A DNA stretch of 64,000 nt from positions 1 to 64,000 of the forward strand of contig NZ_JABASU010000012.1 in NCBI RefSeq assembly GCF_016107555.1. The letters are read 5' to 3'. Positions within the stretch are counted from its first letter, which is position 1, and each line of letters begins with the position of its first letter. Below, piece after piece: positions 42,767 through 52,358 of this stretch. Under the pieces are notes generated by a model, which was not told where the DNA came from, did not search any database, and was given only the letters and a program-made list of their open reading frames with translations. The stretch is from Psychrobacter celer (GTDB lineage: Bacteria > Pseudomonadota > Gammaproteobacteria > Pseudomonadales > Moraxellaceae). The position numbers and the translations under genes are program-made.

Positions 42767-43810
42767 CTACTGCGCAGTGGTTTGTGCTTTTTTGTCGATA
42801 TTGATGGCGTTTTTTAGCAAATCCTCACTCAAGCTTACGCCTTGCTCAGCGGCATGCTTTGGACTGGCGTACAAGGTTAAGGTGTTCATGACCTCAGGCT
42901 TAATGGCGCTCACGGCTTCACCATTTAGCACGCGATAGACCATCTTGCCTGTGGTACGACCAAAATCATAATCATTGACCCCAAGTGCGGCGGTCGCGCC
43001 GCGTCGTACGCTAAACTCGTCCGAAGCAATCACCGGAATATCCAGCTCGTTGGCTGCGCCTGCCATGGCTTCAAAGGCGGATACTACGTTGTTGTCAAGC
43101 GAGGTATAAATGACATCGGCACGACCTGAGAGGCTGCGCGTTGCCATGGCGACATCGGTTGGGCGATTGGCCGTGACATCTAAGATGGTAAGGCCATAAT
43201 TTGGCGCGGCTTTTTTGAGCTGATCGAGCACCACCACAGAGTTGACTTCACCTGGGCTATAGACATAGCCGATGGTTTTGGCATCGGGGACGATTTTTTT
43301 GATATTGTCCAGTTGCGGCTCGATAGGCAGCTCACTTGATAGGCCAGTGACATTTGACTGGATAGGCACGTCATTGGCGTCGATGAGTTTTGCCGCCACA
43401 GGGTCTGAGATGGCGGTATAAATCACAGGGACGGTTTTGGTAGAGGCTACCACTGACTGTGCCGAGGGCGTCGATATGGCGACGATGGCATCAGGGTTGT
43501 CGCCGGCAAACTGTTTGGCTATTTGCCCTGCGGTGGCAGTATTACCCTGCGCACTTTGGAAGTTTACTGTGAGGTTTTGACCTTCGATGTAGCCATTATC
43601 AGCCAGCTCATCAATGATACCGCGGCGCATCTCATCTAGCGATGGATGTTCGACGATCTGGGTGATGGCCAAGGTCTTGGCAGGTTTATCGGCATCAGTA
43701 CCAGCACTATCGGCGGCGGTGTCGGTAGCGTCTGAGCAGCCCAGTAGTCCAAGGGCAGCGCTCATGGCGGCACCATATAGGCTAAAGCGTAAAGTAGTAG
43801 CAAAGGTCAT
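42767..43810 (-). CDS. ABC substrate-binding lipoprotein, DUF534/TrpX-like (copy 1)
   Basis: A 347-residue lipoprotein with lipobox LLGC (Cys25) and the same family blocks as its downstream neighbour (ITQIVEHPSLDEMRRGIIDEL, NFQSAQGNTATAGQIAKQF, STPSAQSV, ISDPVAAKL, YVYSPGEVNS, SLDNNVVSAFEAM). The two share many identical runs and clearly arose by tandem duplication. The spacing of about 108 bases and common strand suggest one transcript. Two binding proteins feeding one permease usually broaden substrate range. The ribosome site before its ATG is weak. Confidence 0.87.
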   Translation of the reverse strand: MTFATTLRFSLYGAAMSAALGLLGCSDATDTAADSAGTDADKPAKTLAITQIVEHPSLDEMRRGIIDELADNGYIEGQNLTVNFQSAQGNTATAGQIAKQFAGDNPDAIVAISTPSAQSVVASTKTVPVIYTAISDPVAAKLIDANDVPIQSNVTGLSSELPIEPQLDNIKKIVPDAKTIGYVYSPGEVNSVVVLDQLKKAAPNYGLTILDVTANRPTDVAMATRSLSGRADVIYTSLDNNVVSAFEAMAGAANELDIPVIASDEFSVRRGATAALGVNDYDFGRTTGKMVYRVLNGEAVSAIKPEVMNTLTLYASPKHAAEQGVSLSEDLLKNAINIDKKAQTTAQ

Positions 43811-44247
43811 GTTATTCTGGCTCGTCGGTTAAAGAAGTGCAGGTTACCCGAGTCAATATTATGTACATGCTGAGATAACGGGCGAACATCAAAGTAATCA
43901 ATCCATGATTATTACGTCCATATTATGACAGCAATGTAAGTTATCGCAATAAAAAATTAAAGCGCATTCGTCATAGGTGTACTTAGTAAGACTATTAGGC
44001 ATTGTCGTAACCACTGTCATAAGCGTGGTTTTGAGTATTTAACCATAAGAATTAGCCTCTTAAAGCATTGTCTTATCCAATAAACTGATAGTCAAAAGGC
44101 ATACAAGCTAGCAACGCATCTATTACGAACCGACTTCATAATTAACGTAAGCTAATGTTTATATAAAAATTTTTTATATGAGAAGTAGGGTGCGTCCAAA
44201 ATCCATATCATTACTATTATTCAAACGCATATTTTAAGGATAACATT
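43811..44247. other. Divergent intergenic region
   Basis: About 440 AT-rich bases between the binding-protein operon (minus) and the small secreted-protein gene (plus). It must hold both promoters; no terminator, repeat or RNA element was recognised. Confidence 0.35.
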
Positions 44248-44658
44248 ATGAAGACGGCTAATTTAAAGTTATTGACCATCGCTGGCATTACGGCAAGCTC
44301 ATTGATTTGCCTGCCTGCTATGGCAAAAGACAATCATGGTAATGGGCACGGTCATGGAAATGGCAAGGGTAACTCTGCTCACATTAGTAAAGATTACAAC
44401 CATAACAATTATCAAAATAATGGCAATGCCCACCCTAATATTAATGCGTATCGTAATGCTAGCCCTAACGCGTCATTCAAGCGTGACCTTGATAAATACG
44501 GTTATAGAGTAGTCGGCAAGCTTGATAGAAGGGATTATGATCGTTCTGTTATTTTAGACCGTTATGATGACCGTTACGTACGTATCCGTACGCCAGACAA
44601 TAAGATTGTGACAGTAATTAATAACACGTTGGAAATTATTGATGTTTTGAGTAGATAA
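44248..44658 (+). CDS. Secreted His/Gly/Asn-rich small protein
   Basis: A 136-residue protein with a clear signal peptide cleaved after PAMA (residue about 26). Then comes a His/Gly/Asn-rich low-complexity part (DNHGNGHGHGNGKGN) that could bind metal, and a C-terminal domain of about 60 residues (FKRDLDKYGYRVVGKLDRRDYDRSVILDRYDDRYVRIRTPD) reminiscent of small periplasmic proteins of the RcnB-like kind, without certain assignment. TAAGGATAACATT precedes the ATG. It is a single-gene unit ended by a strong bidirectional terminator. Confidence 0.7.
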   Translation: MKTANLKLLTIAGITASSLICLPAMAKDNHGNGHGHGNGKGNSAHISKDYNHNNYQNNGNAHPNINAYRNASPNASFKRDLDKYGYRVVGKLDRRDYDRSVILDRYDDRYVRIRTPDNKIVTVINNTLEIIDVLSR

Positions 44659-44688
44659 CAGCGCACTTTAATCTTTTAAGTCAGCCAT

Positions 44689-44719
44689 AAAAAAACGGTC
44701 TATTTAGACCGTTTTTTTT
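44689..44719. terminator. Bidirectional terminator
   Basis: Stem AAACGGTCTA/TAGACCGTTT with a TTT-type loop, A run on one side and T run on the other; located between convergent genes (44658 plus and metG minus). Confidence 0.9.
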
Positions 44720-44766
44720 CGTTCTTTCTTTAATTATCACTTACACCACTACTTAAGTTAATATTT

Positions 44767-46866
44767 TTATGCGAGTACATCACCAATGACACAGTTATCA
44801 GGTAGCGTAACGACTGTTAGCTGAGTTTTTGGATCGCCTGATGACAAAATCATGCCCTCAGAGATGCCAAATTTCATCTTTCGCGGGGCAAGGTTGGTCA
44901 CGCAAATGACCTTCTTACCCGTCAGTTGCTCAGGCTCATAGAACTTACGAATGCCGCTAAACACGTTGCGTGGCTTTTCTTCACCAACATCCAGTGTGAA
45001 CTGTAGCAGCTTGTCCGCGCCTTCTACGTGATTGCACTCAAGCACTTTAGCCACTTTCATCTCAACCTTAGCAAAGTCTTCAATACCAATATAATCCGTT
45101 TGCTCGGCATCAGTATTAGCGTCTATTGCAGGTGATTTGTCTTTTGCGGCAGGCTTGTTATTTTCGGTCACAGCAGGCGCATCAGCTTGAGCTAATGATG
45201 CTTTAGAATCTTCTACCATGGCTTCAATATCTTTTTCTTCGATACGTTGCATGAGTGGCTTGAATTTATTGATTTTATGACCCAATAGCCACCCATTGCG
45301 GCTGGCAAAGCTTAAGTCTTCAATATTCAGAAACGTTTTGGCATTGGCGGTCAGCTCAGGCAGTACTGGCGCAAGATAAACCATGAGCTGACGGAAGATG
45401 TTGATCGCCACCGAGCAGACGTCTTGCACCTCTTGTTCAGTGCCTTCTTGCTTGGCAAGTGACCATGGTTTTTTGCCATCGATATACTCGTTGGCCTTGT
45501 CCGCACACTGCATGATAAGGCGCATGGCACGGGAGAACTCGCGGTTTTCATAAGCAGCAGCAATCTCATCGCCCGTTTTGGTGATGTCTTCTAACAACTC
45601 AGGCTCAGCGCAGACCTCTGAGAGCATCCCGTCGTATTTTTTGACGATAAAACCGGCGCTGCGACTGGCGATATTGACCACTTTACCCACCAAGTCAGAG
45701 TTGACCTTTTGCATAAAATCTTCTAAATCAAGGTTGATGTCCTCGACCTTATCCGATAGCTTACTGGCGAAGTAATAACGCAGATACTCTGGGTGCAAGT
45801 GCTCGGCATAAGTCTCAGCTTTGATAAAGGTGCCGCGTGACTTACTCATTTTTTCGCCATTAACCATTAAGAAACCATGAGCAAAAACGCCCGTTGGCGT
45901 GCGGAATTCACTACCGGCTAGCATGGCAGGCCAAAACAGTGCATGGAAATACACGATGTCTTTACCGATGAAGTGATACACCTCGGTTTTATGCTCATTT
46001 TCCTGTGCCCAATAGCGGTCAAAATCGAGCGCCTGATCGCTGCCTTCGCGTTTGTCGCATAGGTTTTTAAAGCTGGCCATGTAACCCACTGGTGCATCGA
46101 GCCATACATAAAAGTATTTGTCTGGCTCATCGCTTGGGGTATCGGGTATCTGAAAACCAAAATACGGCGCATCGCGAGAGATATCCCAACTGGTGAGACC
46201 CGCTTCAAACCATTCTTGCAGCTTATTGGCGACCGAGACTTGCAAGCGCTCATCACTGCGGGTCCAGTCTTTTAAAAACTGCTCAAATTCTGGCAAATCA
46301 AAGAAATAATGCTTTGAGGTTTTGAGTACCGGCGTGGCATCCGACAACGTCGAGTAGGGGTTTTTTAGCTCGGTGGCATCATAGGTGGTGCCGCAGACTT
46401 CACAGTTATCACCATATTGGTCTGGGCTAGCGCATTCTGGGCACTCTCCCTTGACAAATCGATCGGCCAAAAACAATTGTTTTTCGGGGTCAAACAATTG
46501 CTCGACATCCTTTGTGCTGATGTGGCCGGCGTTATTTAGACGACGATAAATCAGCTCAGAGAACTGTTTGTTTTCTTCTGAGTGGGTGCTGTGGTAGTTG
46601 TCAAATTCAATCAAAAACTTTGCAAAGTCTGCTTCGTGTGAGGCTTTGACCGAGGCGATTTGCTCTTCTGGCGTGACGCCATTGGCTTCTGCTTTGAGCA
46701 TGATGGCTGTACCGTGCGCGTCATCGGCACAGACATAAGTGACCTGATGGCCTTGCGCCTTCATGGCACGCACCCAGATGTCTGTCTGAATGTATTCTAC
46801 AAGGTGCCCCAAATGGATGTAGCCATTGGCGTAGGGCAGCGCACTGGTTACTAAAATCTCACGCAC
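44767..46866 (-). CDS. metG: Methionyl-tRNA synthetase
   Basis: A 699-residue class I synthetase charging tRNA-Met. Seen: the HIGH-type motif [11 protein letters not shown] near the N-terminus, zinc-knuckle CPEC...CEVC (about residues 143-160), KMSKS in [10 protein letters not shown] (about 330), and a C-terminal EMAP/Trbp111-like tRNA-binding domain (from [18 protein letters not shown]). A low-complexity Ala/Asp linker lies before the last domain. The start is taken as GTG 46866 (MREILVTS) because AGGTGAT lies before it and homologues begin there; a GTG three codons upstream overlaps that ribosome site. Single gene. Confidence 0.96.
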   Translation of the reverse strand: MREILVTSALPYANGYIHLGHLVEYIQTDIWVRAMKAQGHQVTYVCADDAHGTAIMLKAEANGVTPEEQIASVKASHEADFAKFLIEFDNYHSTHSEENKQFSELIYRRLNNAGHISTKDVEQLFDPEKQLFLADRFVKGECPECASPDQYGDNCEVCGTTYDATELKNPYSTLSDATPVLKTSKHYFFDLPEFEQFLKDWTRSDERLQVSVANKLQEWFEAGLTSWDISRDAPYFGFQIPDTPSDEPDKYFYVWLDAPVGYMASFKNLCDKREGSDQALDFDRYWAQENEHKTEVYHFIGKDIVYFHALFWPAMLAGSEFRTPTGVFAHGFLMVNGEKMSKSRGTFIKAETYAEHLHPEYLRYYFASKLSDKVEDINLDLEDFMQKVNSDLVGKVVNIASRSAGFIVKKYDGMLSEVCAEPELLEDITKTGDEIAAAYENREFSRAMRLIMQCADKANEYIDGKKPWSLAKQEGTEQEVQDVCSVAINIFRQLMVYLAPVLPELTANAKTFLNIEDLSFASRNGWLLGHKINKFKPLMQRIEEKDIEAMVEDSKASLAQADAPAVTENNKPAAKDKSPAIDANTDAEQTDYIGIEDFAKVEMKVAKVLECNHVEGADKLLQFTLDVGEEKPRNVFSGIRKFYEPEQLTGKKVICVTNLAPRKMKFGISEGMILSSGDPKTQLTVVTLPDNCVIGDVLA

Positions 46867-47089
46867 TTTTATCACCTATATTTTTGTATAAATGGGTTGG
46901 TTATCAAACGTCACACGCTGTTTATAAAGGTATGATGATGACGTTATCAAGGCTAAAAACTTCTAAAATAAGCAAAAGTCTAAAAAGTGTGTCTATGATA
47001 CCGTAATTCGGCCAAATTTGTGATATTCCTTAGTAATTAACGCTAAGTGATGGCCGATTTTTTATAAAAAACCAGCATCGCTTTGACAT

Positions 47090-47120
47090 AAAAAACCCAC
47101 CAAGCGCAGGCTAAGTGGGT
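47090..47120 (-). terminator. Rho-independent terminator
   Basis: ACCCAC/GTGGGT stem with further partial pairing inside, followed on the minus strand by a T run (47090-47094). It is about 77 bases downstream of the GntP-family gene. Confidence 0.65.
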
Positions 47121-47196
47121 GGTATTTGTGGTTATCATCAATCGAAAATAAGACGACTGTAGAGTGAGGTGCGCTAAGGCAAGGCGAGCGGTACGA

Positions 47197-48612
47197 TCAA
47201 AAAGAACCAAACATCGTCCCTAAGATGATGATAGCGACCACTGCGATCAGCGGAATCACGATGGTGACCATGGCTAGGTTGAGATACGACTGCTTGTGAG
47301 TCAAGCCACAAATCGCCAGCAAGGTGATGACCGCGCCACTGTGCGGCAAGGTATCCAGACCGCCTGCCGCCATGACTGCCACACGGTGCATCAGCTCAGG
47401 GTCGATACCAGCATTGACTGCCATTCTAAGATAGTCCTCACCCAAGGTTGAGAGAGCGATACTCAAGCCACCAGACGAGGAGCCAGTGATACCCGCAAGC
47501 GTGGTCATAGCAACGGCTTCTGAAATCAAAGGATTGTCAGGGTTTAGGTTTAAGATGCTATCACGAATGATAAGAAAGCCTGCGAGTGAGGCAATCACCG
47601 CGCCATAACCCACTTCCGATGCCGTGTTAAAAATCGGCAACATCGAGTCGTAAGTACCACGGTTGATGGTTTTTTTTAGGTTATTCCAATGACCAATACG
47701 TAATAGAATCAAAACCGTACAAGCAACGACCAATGAGATGATAATTGACCATAGTCCAAGCGAGCCTGCGATATTGAGATCAGGGAACTGCGCTTGTAAG
47801 CCGCTAAAGTCCATTGACGGAAAAATGAAATAGGTCATAACGGCGTTTAGAGCGATGACCAGCACCAGCGGAATCATCGCAATGGTAAATGAGGTAGGAT
47901 GCGTACTGAGGGTTTCGGCTTCTTTTTTAACCGCACCAACACCGCCCACATCTGCTTCGTCATGCTGACCATAGCCTTCACCTGCGGCATTGGCTTTTTT
48001 GGCGCGTGTCTGTAGCCATAGCCAGCCACAGACAAACATAATGGTACCGCCGATGATACCCAGTATCGGTGCGGCAAAAACGTTGGTATTGTAGTATGGG
48101 ATTGGGATAGCGTTTTGAATGGCTGGCGTGCCTGGTAGTGCTGTCATGGTAAAGGTAAAGGAGCCAAGCGCAATCGCTGCTGGAATCAAGCGCTTGGGTA
48201 CATCTGCAGCCTTAAATAAATCCTTGGCGATTGGATAGATGGCAAAGGCCACAACAAACAACGACACACCGCCGTAGGTCAAGATAGCGCAGACTAAGAT
48301 GACCGCGAGAATGGCTTTGTTGGCACCGAGTTTTTCGACCACAGTATTGGCAATCGCTGTCGCCGCGCCTGAGTCTGCCATTAAGCGCCCAAATAACGCA
48401 CCTAGCAAAAATATGGGGAAAAACTTAAGCAAAAACCCACTTAACGCGCTCATAAACACATCGGTATAAGCCGGAATACTGCTAAGAAAGTCGCCCGACA
48501 GTAATACGGCCAGCGTCGCCATAATCGGTGCTAATATCAGCACTGAATAGCCGCGATAAGCAAAGAACATCAATAATAATAACGTAATAACAATAGCAAA
48601 TGTGCTAAACAT
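47197..48612 (-). CDS. GntP-family permease
   Basis: A 471-residue inner-membrane permease with about 12 hydrophobic segments and the GntP pattern (LKFFPIFLLGALFGRLMADSGAATAIA near residue 65, ALPGTPAIQNAIPIPYY, GITGSSSGGLSIALSTL, DTLPHSGAVITLLAICGLTHKQSY near the C-terminus). GntP carriers move gluconate-like hydroxy acids; the divergent ketone-body genes argue for D-3-hydroxybutyrate as substrate here. The start at 48612 (MFSTFAIVIT) is chosen because AAGGAGGG lies 7 bases before it; the upstream TTG is inside that site. Confidence 0.87.
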   Translation of the reverse strand: MFSTFAIVITLLLLMFFAYRGYSVLILAPIMATLAVLLSGDFLSSIPAYTDVFMSALSGFLLKFFPIFLLGALFGRLMADSGAATAIANTVVEKLGANKAILAVILVCAILTYGGVSLFVVAFAIYPIAKDLFKAADVPKRLIPAAIALGSFTFTMTALPGTPAIQNAIPIPYYNTNVFAAPILGIIGGTIMFVCGWLWLQTRAKKANAAGEGYGQHDEADVGGVGAVKKEAETLSTHPTSFTIAMIPLVLVIALNAVMTYFIFPSMDFSGLQAQFPDLNIAGSLGLWSIIISLVVACTVLILLRIGHWNNLKKTINRGTYDSMLPIFNTASEVGYGAVIASLAGFLIIRDSILNLNPDNPLISEAVAMTTLAGITGSSSGGLSIALSTLGEDYLRMAVNAGIDPELMHRVAVMAAGGLDTLPHSGAVITLLAICGLTHKQSYLNLAMVTIVIPLIAVVAIIILGTMFGSF

Positions 48613-48720
48613 AATCGCCCTCCTTGGCAAAGTTCAATCAGCGAGTATGCAGGGCATGTTTATGTAGGTCAATAAAATTAATCAAAATATGTAATTTTTG
48701 ATTTTTTATCAAATATTAAT

Positions 48721-48896
48721 CTAGGGCATGTCCTCAATTCAATCAATAGTCATCTAAATGGGCTAAAAATGGTTAAATCTGGCCAAACGGTGTCAAATAG
48801 CTGACTAATATCTCAATATTATCTGCGCTATTTTCCTTGTTTGACGGCGATTTATCTCATTTTTATCGCCATTTTTGAAATGAGGACACACCCTAG
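48721..48896. mobile_element. 176-bp MITE (copy 2)
   Basis: Imperfect terminal inverted repeats (TAGGGCATGTCCTCAATT against TAGGGTGTGTCCTCATTT) with CTAG at both edges. It has exactly the same length as copy 1 at 8661-8836. In reverse orientation the internal blocks TAAAAATGAGATA and CCATTTTTA.CCCAT match copy 1 at the same offsets. It lies between the GntP gene and scoA and may influence their divergent promoters. Confidence 0.75.
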
Positions 48897-49015
48897 AATA
48901 ATATGATATTGACTTGCCTCATACCTCGCACTGTGCTGTCTCGTTCGTTCTTAGTGTTATTGTCTTCTCGCTACGAGAATTATATGTTAAGTTAGCATAA
49001 GTATTTGATATATGA

Positions 49016-49027
49016 TATATCGATATA
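49016..49027. promoter_or_regulatory. Palindrome upstream of scoA
   Basis: TATATCGATATA, a perfect 12-bp palindrome within a longer TA-rich inverted region, about 113 bases upstream of scoA and 410 bases from the GntP start. It is a candidate operator; this is suggestive only because the sequence is AT-rich. Confidence 0.3.
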
Positions 49028-49139
49028 AAATGTATTGATTTAAATTTAAAAAAGTCAATACGCTATTGATTGGCACAATAAATAAATCATGATAGATAAT
49101 GGACGTTAATAACAAAAACAGACTTGCAAGGAGATAAGT

Positions 49140-49853
49140 ATGAGTCGCTCAAAAGTATATAGTAGTGCCGAAGAGGCGCTAAAAGGCATCGTCAGCGATG
49201 GGCAGACGCTTGCTATTGGCGGGTTTGGTCTGTGCGGTATTCCTGAAGCGTTAATCGAAGCATTGCGTGATAGCGGAGTTAAGGATTTGACCTGTATCAG
49301 TAACAACGCCGGTGTCGATGACTTCGGTTTAGGATTACTACTACAAACCCGTCAAATTAAAAAAATGATTTCATCTTACGTCGGCGAAAACAAAGAGTTT
49401 GAGCGTCAGTATTTGGCAGGTGAGCTTGAAGTTGAGCTGACGCCGCAAGGCACCTTGGCCGAAAAACTGCGCTCAGGCGGTGCAGGCATTCCTGCATTTT
49501 ATACCGCCACAGGCGTTGGTACGCTGGTCGCTGAAGGCAAAGAAACCCGTGAGTTTGACGGTCGTACTTATGTGTTAGAGCATTCACTGCGCGCCGATGT
49601 GGCATTGATTAAAGCGCAAAAGGCCGATAAGGCGGGCAATTTAATCTTTAATAAAACCGCTCGTAACTTCAACCCGGATTGTGCGATGGCGGGCAAAGTG
49701 ACCATCGTTGAGGTCGAAGAAATCGTCGAGACCGGTACTCTTGACCCTGATGACGTACATCTGCCCGGTATCTTTGTGCAGCGTATCGTCTTAAATGATA
49801 ACCCTGAAAAACGTATCGAAAAAACCACCACTAAAGCCGCCAAGAGTGCTTAG
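49140..49853 (+). CDS. scoA: Succinyl-CoA:3-ketoacid CoA transferase subunit A
   Basis: A 237-residue family I CoA-transferase alpha subunit. Seen: [17 protein letters not shown] (CoA-binding region), [49 protein letters not shown] and [13 protein letters not shown]. With ScoB it moves CoA from succinyl-CoA to acetoacetate, the activating step of ketone-body use. CAAGGAGATAAGT precedes the ATG. scoB follows after an unusually long 175-base gap, with the dehydrogenase next, giving a short catabolic operon divergent from the GntP permease. Confidence 0.95.
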   Translation: MSRSKVYSSAEEALKGIVSDGQTLAIGGFGLCGIPEALIEALRDSGVKDLTCISNNAGVDDFGLGLLLQTRQIKKMISSYVGENKEFERQYLAGELEVELTPQGTLAEKLRSGGAGIPAFYTATGVGTLVAEGKETREFDGRTYVLEHSLRADVALIKAQKADKAGNLIFNKTARNFNPDCAMAGKVTIVEVEEIVETGTLDPDDVHLPGIFVQRIVLNDNPEKRIEKTTTKAAKSA

Positions 49854-50028
49854 TTAGTGGTTTTACCCAAATCTTTTAAAAATGACGTTAATAATAGAAT
49901 ATTGTAATACTACTTCTAAAAATTGAGCAGCAAGTAAGATAACCCTAAGTGCTACATTTTGTAGACTAAGCGAGTTTGATGCCGCTAATCATATTTCTTG
50001 GAGTGGTTATAAAAATAAGGAAATCACC

Positions 50029-50658
50029 ATGGCATGGACAAGAGAGCAGATGGCACAGCGTGCCGCACAAGAGTTGCAAGACGGCTATTATGTAAACTTG
50101 GGCATTGGACTACCGACCCTCGTGGCCAACTATATTCCTGAAGGGGTGGATGTCTGGCTACAGTCTGAAAACGGCCTATTAGGTATTGGCGAGTTTCCAA
50201 CGGCGGAGAATGTCGATGCCGATTTGATTAATGCGGGCAAGCAAACCGTCACCGCAGAGCCGGGCGCCAGTTATTTTAGTAGCTCAGAGTCGTTTGCGAT
50301 GATTCGAGGTGGTCATGTCAATCTGGCGATACTCGGCGCGATGGAAGTGTCAGAAAAAGGGGACTTGGCCAACTGGATGATTCCCAAAAAAATGGTTAAA
50401 GGCATGGGCGGCGCGATGGATTTGGTGGCCGGTGTGCAGCGGGTGATTGTGCTGATGGAGCAAGTCAACAAACACGGCGAGCCAAAAATCCTTGCAGAAT
50501 GCGCGCTACCCTTGACAGGCAAAGGCGTGGTCGACCGTATCATCACCGAGCTTGCGGTATTAGACGTCACCCATGATGGCCTAAAGCTGGTGGAATTGGC
50601 AGAGGGTGTCAGTTTTGAGGAGCTGCAAGAAAAAACCCCAGTGAGCATTGTGCAATAA
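50029..50658 (+). CDS. scoB: Succinyl-CoA:3-ketoacid CoA transferase subunit B
   Basis: A 209-residue beta subunit carrying the catalytic glutamate in [15 protein letters not shown] (about residue 45); [20 protein letters not shown] at the N-terminus, [44 protein letters not shown] and [20 protein letters not shown] are conserved. TAAGGAAATCACC precedes the ATG. Length is normal. It is followed 50 bases later by the hydroxybutyrate dehydrogenase gene. Confidence 0.95.
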   Translation: MAWTREQMAQRAAQELQDGYYVNLGIGLPTLVANYIPEGVDVWLQSENGLLGIGEFPTAENVDADLINAGKQTVTAEPGASYFSSSESFAMIRGGHVNLAILGAMEVSEKGDLANWMIPKKMVKGMGGAMDLVAGVQRVIVLMEQVNKHGEPKILAECALPLTGKGVVDRIITELAVLDVTHDGLKLVELAEGVSFEELQEKTPVSIVQ

Positions 50659-50708
50659 CGGCGGCCAACAAAGACTGAACACAGCCAACTGATAAAGGAT
50701 GATCGCAT

Positions 50709-51509
50709 ATGGCGACCCAATTACAACAAGATTTGACAGGCAAAGTGGCCTTAGTCACAGGCGCCGCAAGTGGTATCGGACGCGATATCGCCGAAACCTA
50801 TGCCAAGGCAGGCGCCGCGGTTGGTATTGCTGATATCAATCTGGCCGCCGCGCAGCAAACGGCTGATGCCATCGAAGCAGCTGGCGGTCGGGCACTTGCT
50901 ATTGCGATGGATGTGACCTCTGAAGATGCGGTAAACGAAGGTGTACAGAAATTGGTTGATACCTTTGGCGCTATTGATATTTTGGTGTCTAATGCCGGTA
51001 TTCAGATTATCGATCCTATCCATAAAATGACGTTTGATGACTGGAAAAAAATGCTCGCCATTCATTTGGATGGGGCGTTTTTGACCACCAAAGCGGCCAC
51101 GCAGCACATGTATAAAGATGACAAAGGCGGTACGATCATCTATATGGGCTCGGTGCACTCGCACGAAGCATCGCTATATAAAGCGCCGTATGTCACTGCC
51201 AAACATGGACTCCTAGGGCTGTGCCGTGTGTTGGCAAAAGAAGGCGCGCCTCATAATGTCCGCGCGCATGTGATCTGCCCAGGGTTTGTCAAAACCCCAC
51301 TGGTCGAAAAACAAATCCCCGAACAAGCCGCCGAAAAAGGCATCAGTGAAGAGTCAGTGGTGAATGACATTATGCTGGTCAATACCGTCGATAAAGCGTT
51401 TACCACAGTCGATGATATTGCCCAGCTGGCTTTGTTTTTAGCAGCATTCCCAAGCAATGTCTTTACTGGGCAATCCATCGTCGCTAGCCATGGTTGGTTT
51501 ATGAATTAA
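50709..51509 (+). CDS. bdhA: 3-hydroxybutyrate dehydrogenase (SDR)
   Basis: A 266-residue classical short-chain dehydrogenase. The NAD site is TGAASGIG near residue 17, ADIN gives the NAD-preferring acidic residue, NAG (about 96) and the catalytic Ser/Tyr/Lys set is in [21 protein letters not shown] (Y and K in YVTAK, about 159-163). The C-terminus [13 protein letters not shown] is typical of bacterial D-3-hydroxybutyrate dehydrogenase, which makes acetoacetate. With scoAB and the GntP permease this gives uptake and conversion of 3-hydroxybutyrate to acetoacetyl-CoA. Confidence 0.92.
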   Translation: MATQLQQDLTGKVALVTGAASGIGRDIAETYAKAGAAVGIADINLAAAQQTADAIEAAGGRALAIAMDVTSEDAVNEGVQKLVDTFGAIDILVSNAGIQIIDPIHKMTFDDWKKMLAIHLDGAFLTTKAATQHMYKDDKGGTIIYMGSVHSHEASLYKAPYVTAKHGLLGLCRVLAKEGAPHNVRAHVICPGFVKTPLVEKQIPEQAAEKGISEESVVNDIMLVNTVDKAFTTVDDIAQLALFLAAFPSNVFTGQSIVASHGWFMN

Positions 51510-51699
51510 TAAAACCCAAACTGAGCCAGTTGCGGGTTTATGGCGCTTTTAAATAAATTGATACCATCCATGTTTGTTTGTGGTATCAACTTTGGCAACA
51601 CTGACCGTGATTGTGGTTTGCTGGCTATTTGAGGCGTTTGACCATCATCAGCTTGCTAATAAAAGACCAATCCATTAGGGTTTGATTTTATGTTGACTT

Positions 51700-51724
51700 G
51701 AGCCAATTGTATTGGCTCTTTTTT
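51700..51724 (+). terminator. Rho-independent terminator
   Basis: Perfect stem GAGCCAAT/ATTGGCTC with a TGT loop and six T residues. It lies 190 bases after bdhA and immediately before the mgtE remnant. Confidence 0.8.
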
Positions 51725-51728
51725 ATGA

Positions 51729-52172
51729 GCGCCGGATGCTGAGACCATTTATCATGCTTATGTCATCGATGCGGCGCGCAAGCTTTTGGGCGTGGTGTCC
51801 TTACGTGTATTGATTTTGGCATCGCCCTCTGCTGCCTCTGGGCTGGCCACGGGCGATGTGGTGATGCGCGATTGCTTTTCCTTGCTTGGTCGTGAGGCTC
51901 TGGTGGCGTTGATGCTCGGTGCGACCATGGCGGTGGCGATCTCTATCATTGGTTATATTCGCGGTGATGCCGTGGTGTCGCTGGTGCTGGCGCTTAGTAT
52001 GATGTCGGTGGTAATGATTGGTTGTGTGATCGGCATGAGCTTGCCATTTGTGCTGAACAAATTAGGCTTTGACCCTGCCGCCGCCAGTGCGCCTTTGATC
52101 ATTTCAGTGTGTGATGCGTCGGGAGTGCTGATCTATTTATTTGTCGCTTCGAAGTTTTTGGCGATTGGTTGA
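51729..52172 (+). pseudogene. mgtE: MgtE magnesium transporter remnant, internally deleted
   Basis: In frame from 51729 the translation reads into a CBS-domain end (DAETIYHAYVIDAARKLLGVVSLRVLILA), typical of MgtE, and then jumps after ASPSAAS directly to the last membrane helices (LLGREALVALMLGA, FVLNKLGFDPAAASAPLIISVCDASGVLIYLFVA). The N-terminal domain, the second half of the CBS region and the first membrane helices are missing. The frame begins right after a stop and a terminator, with no start codon or ribosome site. It is therefore a decayed fragment of the Mg2+ channel gene and not a functional 128-residue protein. Confidence 0.8.
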
Positions 52173-52358
52173 TTTGGTTTTTGCCATAGGTATCGTCGGC
52201 GCGCGTGTTCCCACTGGCATTGTGGTTTTTTTATAGCGTCAATTGAGCTACACTGTCGAATAATAAGGGTAGACAAAAAGCTGATGATGTATTATTGACC
52301 AGCGCGACGACGGTATTGCTCGAGTTGTCCTACCGGCCCACTTGCAAAATAGGTAGTC

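Noticed and set aside
51786..52172. Intact 128-residue membrane protein gene
   Set aside because: The frame continues upstream into MgtE CBS sequence without a start codon, so it is a pseudogene fragment.
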